Positions 40,676 through 51,245 of a stretch of DNA of 64,000 nucleotides are shown one piece after another (positions within the stretch are counted from its first letter, which is position 1; every line of letters starts with the position of its first letter). This DNA comes from Ischnura elegans (Eukaryota > Arthropoda > Insecta > Odonata > Coenagrionidae). The notes under the pieces are model-generated. The model saw only the letters and a list, made by a program, of their open reading frames with translations. It made no database searches and was not told the DNA's origin. The DNA lies in assembly GCF_921293095.1 (NCBI RefSeq), contig NC_060251.1, forward strand, positions 64,745,585-64,809,584. The letters run 5' to 3'. The position numbers were made by a program, and so were the translations under genes.

Positions 40676-43600
40676 ATGGCTTTTATCATACAGTGGAACT
40701 GTAACGGTTTTTATCGGCATAAGGAGGAGCTAGACATTTTAATCAGAGATTTTAACCCGTCCTGTATATGTCTGCAGGAAACACGTTTTAAGGACACGGA
40801 CAAGGGATTTTTAAAACATTTTAACGCTTTTAGATTGGACGATACCAGCGGCCAACGAGCCCATGGTGGAGTTTCGGTTTTTGTCCGGGAGGCTCTTTAC
40901 ACCTCCCGAATAAATCTTAACACACCGTTCCAAGCGGTAGCGGTGACGGTGCACGCTCCCGAGGCGATAACGGTGTGCAACGTTTACCTGCCGGAGGGTG
41001 CACCCGTCACCCGTTTTAATCTAGAATCCCTTGTTCATCAGCTACCTCAGCCTTTTATTTTACTCGGAGATTTCAATGCTCACGATCGTCTATGGGGAAG
41101 CACCCCGGAACAGTGCAACCGTAGGGGACGTATTTTATCAAGTTTTATTAGTGATTTTAACCTAATTTTGCTCAATAACGGCGAGAAAACCCGTTTTAAC
41201 TCTTATAGCGGCGATTCTTCCTCTATTGACTTGGGTATTGTATCGACTAGTTTGGTCAATAAACTCAAACTCTCTGTGCATAAGGATCTTAGTGGGAGCG
41301 ATCACTTTCCCCTTTTAATCAAAAGGGAGCAAAATTTAAACCCCGATTTTATTAGACCAGGCTGTTGGATTGTCCGGAAAGCTGATTGGCATCTTTTTAA
41401 CTCAAATTTTAACTACGTGTGGGATAAAAACAACGACTGTGTAACAAACGTAAATCTTTTGACATCCAGCATCATTCAAGCCGCCGAAATTAGCATGCCA
41501 CGATCTCGAAGCATCCTTCCAAGAAATGCGGTGCCATGGTGGAATGAAACCTGCGCAGAAGCCATTAAAAAACGTAAGAAAGCTCTCCGAATTTTCAACA
41601 AGTATCCTACAGCAAATAATCTCTCCGCTTTTCGGCGACTAAGAGCGAAAGCGCGTCAGGTAATAAAGGACGCAAAGAGGATTTCTTGGATGAATTTTGT
41701 CTCCGGTGTCAACCACAGGACTCCACTTGCACAGGTGTGGCGTAAGGCGAGGAACATATCGGGTAGCAGCCAGCATCTAGGTATATCCTTCCTAGAAGTC
41801 GAAGGAAAGGTTATAACTTCTCCAGCTGCGATAGGGAACGTATTCGCCCAATTACTCGCCAAAGTGAGCAGCGACGAATGCTATGAACCTTCTTTTGCGA
41901 TCCTCAAGAAAAGGCTCGAGAACGTCCCTATATCCTTTATGGAGCCTAAAACAACGGCAGACTACAATATGCCATTTACCATTTGGGAGCTGAAATCTGC
42001 CATCCATGACTCCCACGACACGTCCCCAGGACCCGACGAGATCCACAATGCCTTCCTCCGAAATCTATCGGAATCGGCGTTGCTGGAAATCCTTGAAACT
42101 TTTAATCAGCTCTGGGCCAATGGGGATTTTCCTCCGTCCTGGCGGGAGTCCGTCATTGTTCCCATCCCAAAACATGGAAAAGACCGAGCTGATCCGAATT
42201 CTTACCGGCCGATTTCTCTCACCAGCTGCCTGTGCAAGTTAATGGAGCGAATGGTAAATCGACGTCTCATTTGGTGGCTGGAGCGTCGAAAACTCCTCTC
42301 TAGGATACAATGCGGATTCAGACGGAACCGTTCCACAATGGACCACTTGGTTAGAATTGAAAATTTCATCCAAGAAGCCTTCCTTCTCCGCCAACACGTA
42401 GTCGGTGTATTTTTCGACTTAGAGAAGGCTTACGACCGGGTCTGGCGACGTAAGATTCTACGCGTATTACGCGAGTGGGGTTTTAGAGGCTGTTTGCCCA
42501 TTTTTATACAAAAATTTTTAACCAACCGTGTTTTTAAAGTAAGGACGGGACAGTTGTTGTCAAATTTTTACCCTCTTGACAACGGAGTTCCCCAAGGCTC
42601 CGTTCTGAGCGTGACGTTGTTCGCTATTGCGATCAACGACATAGCTCACTGCATCAAGGAGCCAGTGTTAGGGTCACTGTTTGTGGATGATCTCGCGATT
42701 TTCTGCAGATCATCTAGGGTCGTGAATGCATCGCGTATGGCGCAACTCACCATCAATAAACTTCACAAATGGACCCAAAATAACGGCTTCCTTTTCTCTT
42801 TGGAGAAAACAAAGTGCGTTCACTTTTCTCGCACTCGGGGCGTCCATGTAAATCCCACGTTACACCTAGGTGGTAGAAACCTCCCATTTGTGGAATCAGT
42901 CCGTTTTCTGGGGATGACCCTCGACCACAAACTCAACTGGAAGGAGCACATTAATTCTGTCAAGGTAAACTGTTTGAAGTCTTTGAACATTTTAAAGTTT
43001 TTAAGCCACGCATCTTGGGGAGCAGACCGCACCACCTTAATTTTACTTTACCGCACACTGGTGCGGTCGAAATTAGACTACGGCTCATTCGTGTATGCGT
43101 CCGCTCGCGAGACGTATTTGAAAGCACTTAATTCAGAGCACAACGCAGGTCTGCGACTATGCACTGGGGCGTTTAGGACCAGCCCGATTCCCAGTATATA
43201 TACCGACGCAGGCGAGCCTCCTCTATGCTACCGAAGGACCTGGCTTCTTTGTAGCTACGTTTCCAAAATTTTAGCAATGACGAGTCACCCATGTTATAGT
43301 TTACTTTTTAAACCCCGTTTTATTAATGTTTTTAACCGAAGGACTAAAGCAACCAGACCAGTAAGCGTTCGTTTTAACGATTTTATTCGCGGATGCGAAT
43401 TCACGCTACCTGAAGTGTATCCTGTTTCATTCTCGGAACACCCCCCTTGGATCACTCCCACTCCGGTGGTGAATATTCTTTCACGATCTCGACCGAAGTC
43501 TTCCACAACTCCCTCGGAGTACCAGCGTTTGTTTGCCATGTTCCGATGGAATCACCCCAACCTTACCCCCGTTTACACTGACGGTTCGAAAGATAACACT

Positions 43601-44377
43601 ACTTGTGCATGTGCAGTGTTCTCCCCTATCCACGGGAACATCAGAGCAAAGCTTCACCCGATGTGCAGTGTGTACACGGCGGAGCTTTATGCCATAAGGA
43701 CAGCTCTAGAAGCCCTAGGTGACCACGGCGGCTCCTTTGTCATATGCACTGACTCCAGGAGCTCGCTACAAGCCATCTCTGGCTTCTCACCCGTGCACCC
43801 GATCGTGCAAGAAATACACTCTCTCCTGCTGACCCTTTCGAGAAAGGGTTTGAATATCCATTTTCTGTGGGTACCGGGACATGAGGGGATAGCCGGGAAT
43901 GAGATAGCAGACGCTATGGCCAAGGAAGCTCTGAATAACGAAGTTCTTGTCTCAACGCTGGTTCCCCACGAGGACTTACGAGCATCTCTAAGAAACGTGG
44001 TATTTGGAAAATGGAGGGAGTCATGGAGGATTCTAAATAATAACAAGCTCCGTGGCATCAAGGACATGGTAGCAGCGTGGCCCTCGTCAGCTCGTAGTAA
44101 TCGGAGAGAGGAAGTAGTACTTACACGATTGAGGATAGGTCACAGTCCCCTGACCCATGCGTATCTCTTTACTGAAGAGAAGGAACCTCCCCAATGTGGG
44201 GATTGTAAATGTCCATTAAGTATTAGACACATCATGCTAGATTGTGTTAAGTACCGCGAAGCGCGAAGACGAAATAATCTAGGGGGAGACCTAAAAACCC
44301 TTTTAGGAGACCACCCTACCAACTTAATCTGTACATTTCGGTTTCTCAGAGAAATAAACATATTTAATAAAGTCTAA
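40676..44377 (+). CDS. Copy A ORF2: APE endonuclease-RT-RNase H, intact
   Basis: The open frame starts at 40652. I prefer the Met at 40676 (MAFIIQWNCNG) because copy B starts its endonuclease at the same point. Domains (numbered from 40652): APE-type endonuclease, about 10-240 (QWNCNGFYRHKEEL, CLQETRF, LLGDFNAHDRLWGS, SGSDHFPLL). RT, about 480-760 (YRPISL 517, FFDLEKAYDRVW 587, GVPQGSVLS, FVDD 676). RNase H, about 970-1100 (YTDGSK, YTAELYAI, CTDSRSS, GNEIADAMA). A CxxC…HxxxxC knuckle lies near 1181. No lesion is seen. It is the obvious source type for A1 and A2, although this copy lost its own promoter by inversion. The RNase H places it in the I group rather than Jockey. Confidence 0.95.
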   Translation: MAFIIQWNCNGFYRHKEELDILIRDFNPSCICLQETRFKDTDKGFLKHFNAFRLDDTSGQRAHGGVSVFVREALYTSRINLNTPFQAVAVTVHAPEAITVCNVYLPEGAPVTRFNLESLVHQLPQPFILLGDFNAHDRLWGSTPEQCNRRGRILSSFISDFNLILLNNGEKTRFNSYSGDSSSIDLGIVSTSLVNKLKLSVHKDLSGSDHFPLLIKREQNLNPDFIRPGCWIVRKADWHLFNSNFNYVWDKNNDCVTNVNLLTSSIIQAAEISMPRSRSILPRNAVPWWNETCAEAIKKRKKALRIFNKYPTANNLSAFRRLRAKARQVIKDAKRISWMNFVSGVNHRTPLAQVWRKARNISGSSQHLGISFLEVEGKVITSPAAIGNVFAQLLAKVSSDECYEPSFAILKKRLENVPISFMEPKTTADYNMPFTIWELKSAIHDSHDTSPGPDEIHNAFLRNLSESALLEILETFNQLWANGDFPPSWRESVIVPIPKHGKDRADPNSYRPISLTSCLCKLMERMVNRRLIWWLERRKLLSRIQCGFRRNRSTMDHLVRIENFIQEAFLLRQHVVGVFFDLEKAYDRVWRRKILRVLREWGFRGCLPIFIQKFLTNRVFKVRTGQLLSNFYPLDNGVPQGSVLSVTLFAIAINDIAHCIKEPVLGSLFVDDLAIFCRSSRVVNASRMAQLTINKLHKWTQNNGFLFSLEKTKCVHFSRTRGVHVNPTLHLGGRNLPFVESVRFLGMTLDHKLNWKEHINSVKVNCLKSLNILKFLSHASWGADRTTLILLYRTLVRSKLDYGSFVYASARETYLKALNSEHNAGLRLCTGAFRTSPIPSIYTDAGEPPLCYRRTWLLCSYVSKILAMTSHPCYSLLFKPRFINVFNRRTKATRPVSVRFNDFIRGCEFTLPEVYPVSFSEHPPWITPTPVVNILSRSRPKSSTTPSEYQRLFAMFRWNHPNLTPVYTDGSKDNTTCACAVFSPIHGNIRAKLHPMCSVYTAELYAIRTALEALGDHGGSFVICTDSRSSLQAISGFSPVHPIVQEIHSLLLTLSRKGLNIHFLWVPGHEGIAGNEIADAMAKEALNNEVLVSTLVPHEDLRASLRNVVFGKWRESWRILNNNKLRGIKDMVAAWPSSARSNRREEVVLTRLRIGHSPLTHAYLFTEEKEPPQCGDCKCPLSIRHIMLDCVKYREARRRNNLGGDLKTLLGDHPTNLICTFRFLREINIFNKV

Positions 44378-44510
44378 TTATGTACACTTTCAACGAAGAC
44401 ATCAGATGCAGTAGATTACTTTATACATAACTTTTGTAATTAAATAGAACAGTAGTGGTGCAAAATGACCTTGCCGTCGACGCACCCTAAATCCAAATAC
44501 TACTACTACT
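44378..44510 (+). other. 3' UTR and (TAC)n tail of the A family
   Basis: 133 bp with AATAAA overlapping the ORF2 end and a conserved GACCTTGCCGTCGACGCACC box, ending TACTACTACTACT. The same sequence closes A1 and A2, and in diverged form the fragment at 12152. Confidence 0.9.
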
Positions 44511-45249
44511 AGGAACAGGATTTAACTATTCGTGGATAAAATAATGGCCATTTGGTGGTGTCAGCAACGCAGATTGGCGGAATTCTTGCCTTTTTAGGCA
44601 TACTAGGGGGAGGAGCAGAATCTACGTTATCAGTTAAAGTTTCAGTAGGCAAAGGGGCATCAGACAGAAGAGTATATTGGTTTGAAATTTTAATTTGGAC
44701 TGGGACAGAAGGAACTTTATTAACAACGGCCTTTCGGCGAGCTGGCACCACTGTGAAGCCGTCCAGGCTGGAACAACTGGCATGCGCACTTGAATTTTGG
44801 CTGGTTGTGGGGATTGAACTCACCGAAACGGCAATGGCAGGGCTCTCAGAAGGCAGCACAGCATCCACGGCATTGGCCCTCTTTGGGTCCTCAGGCTGGC
44901 TGCGGGCAGGTTCCGGCGTTGCTGGTGGCTGGGTGGGAGAGGCGGTGGAGCCAGATGGCTGTGAGATGTCATCGGAAGACGTCGGGACGGCTGCTGCTGG
45001 TGGCGGCGACGCCCGTGGGGATTGCCAGGTGGCACAGGACGCTGTCAGGAGTTCTGCAGGCAGCTTGTCTAGTTGTTTTTGGATGGTGATGGAGGTGGCA
45101 TCCTTGTCCCTGTTCGGGTATGACTTGCTGGCCTTCTTTCTGATGACAGCGCGAGGTCGTTTGCTGCGTTCCGATGCCCACAGCTGTAGAACATTGTCGA
45201 TTAGCAGCGTGTATGATGGCCCATCGGTCGACGGGGGCTTCGGAGCCAT
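44511..45249 (-). pseudogene. Jockey-type ORF1 (J5), part before the copy A insertion
   Basis: Minus frame. I choose Met 45249 (MAPKPPSTDGPSYTLLIDN), since codons upstream look like 5' UTR. The product is Pro/Ser/Ala-rich. Near its interrupted end is KKARIPPICVADTTKWPLF, the motif that precedes the RNA-binding core in the Jockey-type ORF1s at 52 and 61 kb. Copy A cuts it after RIVKSCS. No ORF2 of this element is present nearby. Confidence 0.65.
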
Positions 45250-45516
45250 CTCCGGGGAACCCCGCGGCCGGTGGCCGCCGAGGAGTCGACCGCAGGCTCG
45301 GAGTTCGAGCGTTGGACGGGTTTTTTCACAAAACCAATTCACCGATTTCGGAGAACACCTCACTCCGAAATGGTACGATAGCACGGATATGGTACTTTTC
45401 CAAGGAAACTGCTACTATATAAGGCGGCCGAAACTGTTAGCCAAGTGAAAGAAATATTCTACTGTAATCTGGCTGGTTGTGGTGAACATGGTTTACCGGT
45501 ACGGCTATGAACGCGC

Positions 45517-46965
45517 CTAGCGGCGCGCAAAATAATGTGTATCCGTTAGCCAAGTGAATATGCACCACCACCACTTTTTACCTCTTATCCCTATTCTGTA
45601 GTAGGACACATTCTCGTCCATTCTGTCCGTTCCCCCCATGTAACGGTTGTACTCTGAAATCACTGATGGGCGAGGTATGCGAACATTCCTCATTTCTGCC
45701 CGTGAAAATCGCCGCACAGGAGCTACGGGCTGAATGCTATGGCAGGTGGTAGCCACGCGAACTGTGGAATTGTCTACCCACTTTACCAAAAGGATGCCGT
45801 CCTCCTCACTGAGGCATTTATCATAAAAACCCCTTTGTTTATTGCGTATTTCCTTAGATGGCATTATTGGACAGTCTTTTGGAATACGGTTTTCTCTAAT
45901 AGTTCCAGTGGCTCCATAGCCCCTGGACCTAAGCTCTTTTAGAAGTTCAAATCCGGTAAATAAATTATCAAAATATAGTTTATAGGCAAGGTTCTTTTTT
46001 TCTTGTGGAATTTCGTCCAGCATTTGTAGAAGAGGTGCAGCACATTTCCCTACCATTTTCTCGTACTCAGAATTTGATGCAGGGTTTCTACCTTGATAAA
46101 CATCAAAGTTCACCAAATATCCGGCAGTGGTATTTAGAGACCATACTTTATAGCCAAACCTAATAGGCTTACCGCGTAGGAACTGTTTACACGGGTGTCG
46201 TCCAAAATATTCAATCATGCACTCATCAAAATCCAGATGCTCCTCAGGACGGAACATAGCTAAAAATCGGGTTTTCAACATATTCATAATTGGCCTCAGT
46301 TTCCACATTTTATATTCTGCATTAGGCTGGCAATTATTTGCACAGTGTAAAAACCTAGATATTTGTAAAAATCTATCGCGGCGCATAGCATTCGCAACAA
46401 ATTCATTACGTAAGTCACCAGATGAATCCCAATAATCACGTTTACTGGGAACATTATTATAACCCGAGAGGATCAAAATTCCCAGGAAGACCTTCATTTC
46501 AGCAGCTGTTATATTCAAATTACGAAAATTCTGCAATGCGGCATAATCTTTTGACTGCAAAATTAGGAAGTTGATTAATTCATCATCAAAAAACAACTCG
46601 AAAATTTCAGAAGGCGACTTCTCACCAATGTCACAATAATTTGCGTCCGGAAATAATGATTTTTTTACACAGAGATCTTCATCTTTCCAAGTAGGCAATA
46701 CTCGTTTCACTTTCTTCCTCTTTGAGTTTACCCGTTTGTCACTCGTCTCAAGTCCATCACTTTCACATTCCCCTCGTTGAGTACTCACTAATATTTCAGC
46801 ACCTGCTCGAAGTTGACGACCAGACAGATTATCAATGAAGCCACCGCCATCCTCCTCCGCTGAATCTTCGTCAGATAACACGTTACTCTCTGGAGGTTCT
46901 ATGTAGATGCCTAAAACATCGTCCTGGTCATCTTCCAGTGCAGATAGAACTTCTTGAAGAGTCAT
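45517..46965 (-). CDS. piggyBac transposase (PGBD-like), nearly full length
   Basis: 482 codons without lesion. Residues 1-100 are acidic and disordered. The DDE_Tnp_1_7 domain follows with ITAAEMKVFLGILILSGYNN, DYWDSSGDLRNEFVANAM, HLDFDECMIEYFG (first Asp), KLYFDNLFTGFELLKEL (second Asp), and NRYMGGTDRMDENVSYYR (third Asp). It ends soon after WWWCIFTWL at a stop lying inside the left inverted repeat. It lacks the C-terminal Cys-rich domain usual for the family and is about 100 residues short. It may still have catalytic residues, but whether it is active or was simply truncated by a deletion is unknown. Confidence 0.9.
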   Translation of the reverse strand: MTLQEVLSALEDDQDDVLGIYIEPPESNVLSDEDSAEEDGGGFIDNLSGRQLRAGAEILVSTQRGECESDGLETSDKRVNSKRKKVKRVLPTWKDEDLCVKKSLFPDANYCDIGEKSPSEIFELFFDDELINFLILQSKDYAALQNFRNLNITAAEMKVFLGILILSGYNNVPSKRDYWDSSGDLRNEFVANAMRRDRFLQISRFLHCANNCQPNAEYKMWKLRPIMNMLKTRFLAMFRPEEHLDFDECMIEYFGRHPCKQFLRGKPIRFGYKVWSLNTTAGYLVNFDVYQGRNPASNSEYEKMVGKCAAPLLQMLDEIPQEKKNLAYKLYFDNLFTGFELLKELRSRGYGATGTIRENRIPKDCPIMPSKEIRNKQRGFYDKCLSEEDGILLVKWVDNSTVRVATTCHSIQPVAPVRRFSRAEMRNVRIPRPSVISEYNRYMGGTDRMDENVSYYRIGIRGKKWWWCIFTWLTDTHYFARR

Positions 46966-48000
46966 TCCTCTAAAAACAGTCGTATTGAATCAATAATCTA
47001 TAAAGATTTCAATTGTAATCGCCGTGGTAAATCTAAGCATACTTACCTATTAGAGTTCATTGTCTCCGATGCACGTGTATCCCACACGTCACGTTCAATA
47101 TTGAACATAAAGCGTGTTATTGTATTATATCTCACAATCAGCCTTTTAGTAGCCTCAGCCAACGTCTACCTCCTGAAGGGACCCACACATCAATGAAATT
47201 TCAGTCGAATCATTACACAGAGAAAAAAACCGTGAAACACCTTTGTTACATTGTAAAACTCCACACTCCGGTTTCATGGCTTTCTGACTGATATTTTTAC
47301 ATAATAGTATTGCATGACTTAATTTATTTGTAGCTACATTGTAAAGGAGAACCTAGATATAATTTGTAGCGACGCTTCAAACGAGAGTTTTTACAGATGT
47401 GAAAATGTGATCCAAAGTAGCTTCACTGCAGACACGCTAAATAATAATCGGTATACAATTCTTCACTCGAAGCCATGAAGTGAAAAGAATAACATAAAAT
47501 CTATGAAACACCAGTGCCTTATCACATTGTCACGAATGAGAAATACCTTATTACCTTTATCGAAAGAAGCGTTCGTAAGGCTGCCTTCCCCGTGGAACTC
47601 CATTGCTACGGTATCCGCCTAGCGTGATCGTACGATCACGGGTACAATTTCTTCTAAATATTATTATTATTTACACACATTTTATGAAAATATTATTATG
47701 TAGAGTACATTGAAGTATTCTAAGGTCATGAACCAGAATGTATCAGAATTAAAAGAAAAATGTTCTTGTACTATGTAGTTAACTGAAGTCATGCATTCAC
47801 GCGGAGCAGTGAAGGGTAGACCACCACTTTTAGAAAGCTCTGTATCAAAAACATTCAGTTGAAAAGACTTAATATTTCGTCATTTGGACAACAAATGTAT
47901 CGAAATATTGTTACCAAGAACCCACAACGAAATTTTGAGAAATGCGGAAGGGAGGGTTACGTGGAGCAAGAAATGTTTGCTGTGATCATATGAACACGCT
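46966..48000. other. Noncoding 5' region of piggyBac 2
   Basis: AT-rich DNA between the transposase start and the right end. No gene is seen. Confidence 0.5.
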
Positions 48001-48017
48001 AGGCGCTAAAGGGTTAA

Positions 48018-48410
48018 GCTACCGGGACGGTAGTAGTAGTAGACGGTAGTAGCTGAGCTGATGATCTTTCAGAGGAGTTTTCAGGTGAAGGTTTGGTTCT
48101 TCGGGTGAAGGTTGGAAGGAGTCTTCGGGTGGAGGTAGAGGTTGGAAAAAAAAGGAAAATAAAGGGTTCTACTATGGGATTTTTGATAGGAGTTGTTATT
48201 CTGTCTTGTTTGTTTAATTAAACATCAATTTCAGACATCCATTTTCTTCAAACATCAGTTTGATTGCAGAGCGCGCAGAAATCGCTGTCGACTCGTCGAC
48301 GGCACAGGCGAGACTGTCAACTCAACTCGTGTAACCTAACGTCGTAACTCGTAACTAACTCCGATCCCAAGCAGGACGCAGGACGATTGAGCTGCGTTTG
48401 TACGCATATG
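48018..48410. other. No recognisable gene
   Basis: Contains AGTAGTAGTAG and GTGAAGGTT-type short repeats. No domain is seen. Confidence 0.4.
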
Positions 48411-48548
48411 TCGCGATATTCAGCCGTAGCTGCTAATCACGTGTAGGTCTTGATGTGAGTTCTTGACGGTATTTTGGATAGGACGTATTGTGTTTAAGGT
48501 TTGGTTAGTTTTATGTTTCGTGTTTGGGTGTTAAGTGTTCTTCATTGG

Positions 48549-51245
48549 TTAGGTACAGTGTTCTTCATTGTGTGTTAGTGGGGCCAGGCGGATGGGGTGT
48601 TTTGATCTGCGGTATTTGAAATGTGGGTTGGTTTCGTAGTTCCAGATGTCGTGTAGTAGTGTATTGTTGATGTTTGAGAGTGATTTTTCAAATTTATCTT
48701 TAATGTTTGTGAGGTGTTGGTGTAGTGGGGGGATTTTTAGGTCCTTTTGGATTGCTTCGTTTCTCACGAACCATGGAGCGTCGATCATGTGGCGGATTAT
48801 TTTGTTTTGTTTTGTGCACAGTTTCTTGAGGTTTGTGTAAGTAGTGTTAGCCCAGGCAGGGTATCCGTATGTCATTAGTGGCCGAATCATTGAAAGGTAC
48901 AGCGTGCGTTTGGTGCTGAGATGAAGCTTGCTTCTACGGTTTAGGAGTGGGTGGAGTGCAGCTGACGCAGCTTGTGTCTTCTTTGCAGCGTAGTTGATGT
49001 GGGCATTCCAGGAGTTTTTTTATCGAGTATTACTCCCAGGAACGTAACCTCTGTAGCATCTGGGATGATCTCCTGTCCATAGTGTGAAGGCGTGGTGTTT
49101 TTATATTTTGATCTCCTGGCGAAAGTGATGGACGTGCATTTGCTGGCGTTGATAGATAGTTTCCATGAATCCATCCATGTTTTGACAGAATTGAGGTGTT
49201 CTTGGACATTTCGTGTGGCTACATTAGGGTCGAAGGAGCGGGAGATTATTGCCGTATCGTCAGCGTATAGGAAGGTTTCGGTTTTGGGATTACAGGGCAG
49301 GTCATTAATGAATAAATTGAATAGGATTGGTGAGATTACGGAGCCTTGCGGTACTCCGGAGCAAATCGGTTTGGAAGGTGAGGAGGCAGAGTTGACGGAA
49401 ACATAGAAGGATCGGTTTGAAAGGAAGGAAATTAGGAGTTTTTGTATGTACGTGGAAATGGGAAGGTGTGAAATTTTGAGGAGTAGTCCAGCATGCCAGA
49501 CTCTGTCAAAAGCTTTTTGTAGGTCCAAGAACACCCCATGAGATTGCTTGTTTATGTTGAAGCCAAAGTTTATGTATTCAGCTATTCTGGTAATTTGGTG
49601 TGTTGTTGCATGATGTGCTCTGAAGCCGGCTTGCTCAGGTCGCAGAAGGTTTCCTTCGTCGATCTCCGCCGAAAGCCGGTTCAGGATACAGCGCTCCAGT
49701 ATTTTTCCTAAGCAGTTAAGGAGGCTGATTGGGCGGTAATTGTTGGGGTCGTTGAGAGGTTTTCCAGGTTTAGGCAGCAGAATAATTTTTGCAATGCGCC
49801 AAGGCATGGGGAAGTGGCAACAGGAAACAGGCATTCAGCAAGTGGCGAAGATATGTTAATGAATTATTGTGGAGATTCTTGATGGCACGGTTGGAGATTG
49901 TGTCTGGACCTGCTGCGGAGCGTTGTTTGAGCTTGGAGATTATGTCTTGTAGTTCTGCTGGGTTTATTATAGGGAATGGCGGTGTTGGGGTGTTCTGTAG
50001 GGATGTTACAGTTGCAGTTGCTTCATCTTCCAGATTTGAAGGCAGGTGGTTTTGAAAAGTTGCGGATAAGTGGTCAGCGAAGAGGTTCGCTTTGGAGGCA
50101 TCTGATACGGCGGTGACTCCTTGATGGATGAGAGGTTTGGACTGCGGGCGTTTCCCTTTTAGATTGCGTGCAAGTTGCCACACAGAGTTGTCCTTGTGTG
50201 ACAAAGACTCTATCATGGAATCCCACTTTGTTGAATTGAACTCACGGAGCAGGGAGGTGGCGCGGTTTTTGAGCGCTCTGTATAATTTGTGGTCTGCCGG
50301 GAGGTAAGTACGTTGCCAGAGTCTTCTGGCAGCGTTTCGTCTCCTGATGATATCCTGAATATGACATGGAAGGCATTCGCCTACCAGAGAGTCCAATTTA
50401 GGTGGTATGGAGGCTGCTTTGAGGGAGGTTTTGAGAAAGCAGTTGAAGTCGTCCACCAGCTTGTCTAGTTGCGAGGTTTTTTTCATGTTTCTCGGGTCCG
50501 GGAGAGAGATATTGGCCGTAATCTCCGTGAACTTGGACCAGTTAATCCGTGGGTTCGGCGGAGGTAGAGATTCATGAGTCAGAGGGATGGTGTACTGTAG
50601 TGGGCAGTGATCTGAAGCGGCGTTGTCGATGGTGCTCGGAGTGATGATGGTTGGGATGTTGGAAGAGATGACTATGTCCAGGATGTCCGGTAGCGTTGGG
50701 AATGGAGGAAAATGGGTGGGAGAATCAGGGACAGAGACTTGAATGGCTTGCGAGGTTGCTATTTTTTTTATTTGCTTTCCATGTGGATTTGTGGAACGGC
50801 AGGCCCAGTCTGTGTGCTTGCTGTTGAGGTCTTCACCGATGATGCAGGGTTTCTGAGCCAGTTTGAGGATTGTTTCGGTGTCAGCGGTTTCCCATTTGCA
50901 GTGTGGCTTGCTGTAAGCCGACCACACCTCAAGAGGGCCCAACGAGGTGTGAATTGCTGCTCCCACCAGTTCAATGTTTGGTGAGGAGGGATCTCTCAGC
51001 TGTTCGAATTTGATCGATTTCTTGATCATCAAAAGGACTCCGCCGCCCGGAGTCTCACGGTCACGACGGATGCAGCGGTAGTTGGGAATGTAGAATGATT
51101 TATTAGGTTTGAGCCAGGTTTCTTGTAGTAATATTAATTCGGGATGATGTGCTTCGATAAGGTGTTGAAGTTCTAGCTTTTTATTACATATGGAATCAGC
51201 ATTCCATTGCATGATGGTTAATTGGTGTCTCGCTTTAGAGGCCAT
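48549..51245 (-). pseudogene. J1 ORF2: APE endonuclease and RT, frameshifted
   Basis: It overlaps the ORF1 stop by about 10 bp. The endonuclease has MQWNADSICNKKLELQHLI, LLQETWLKPN, a GEDLNSKHTDW block and SDHCPLQY. A frameshift near 49800 leads into RT with PNNYRPISLLNCLGKI, QAGFRAHHATTHQI, FLDLQKAFDRVW, SGVPQGSVISPILFN and FLYADDTAIIS. A second shift near 48940-48990 leads to the C-terminal part (48890-48549) with YGYPAWANTTYTNLKKL and APWFVRNEAI. All catalytic motifs remain recognisable. Confidence 0.9.

Larger units (their letters stand above)
39147..44510 (+). mobile_element. I-like retrotransposon copy A with 5' inversion
   Basis: The 3' part (about 39640-44510) is in plus orientation, with partial ORF1, intact ORF2, a 3' UTR with AATAAA and a (TAC)n tail. 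The 5' part (39147 to about 39635) is the element's 5' UTR and ORF1 start in opposite orientation, the product expected from twin priming. It inserted in a Jockey-type ORF1. Confidence 0.88.
45504..48013 (-). mobile_element. piggyBac element (copy 2), left end degenerate
   Basis: The right end reads …GAACACGCTAGGCGCTAAAGGG followed by TTAA (48014-48017). At the left, GAACGCGCCTAGCGGCGC (about 45510-45527) is its imperfect inverted counterpart sharing GCGCCTAGCG, but no outer CCCTTT/TTAA is found. The left terminus is therefore mutated or deleted. The minus-strand transposase runs into this left repeat. Confidence 0.7.

Noticed and set aside
44552..45448. 298-codon plus-strand ORF
   Set aside because: Antisense of the Jockey-type ORF1. 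The minus frame has the recognisable RIPPI motif, and the plus frame has none.
45436..45558. GTTAGCCAAGTGAA present twice about 110 bp apart
   Set aside because: One copy is inside the piggyBac coding region and the other outside. Too short to support a duplication, and neither borders a clear element end.
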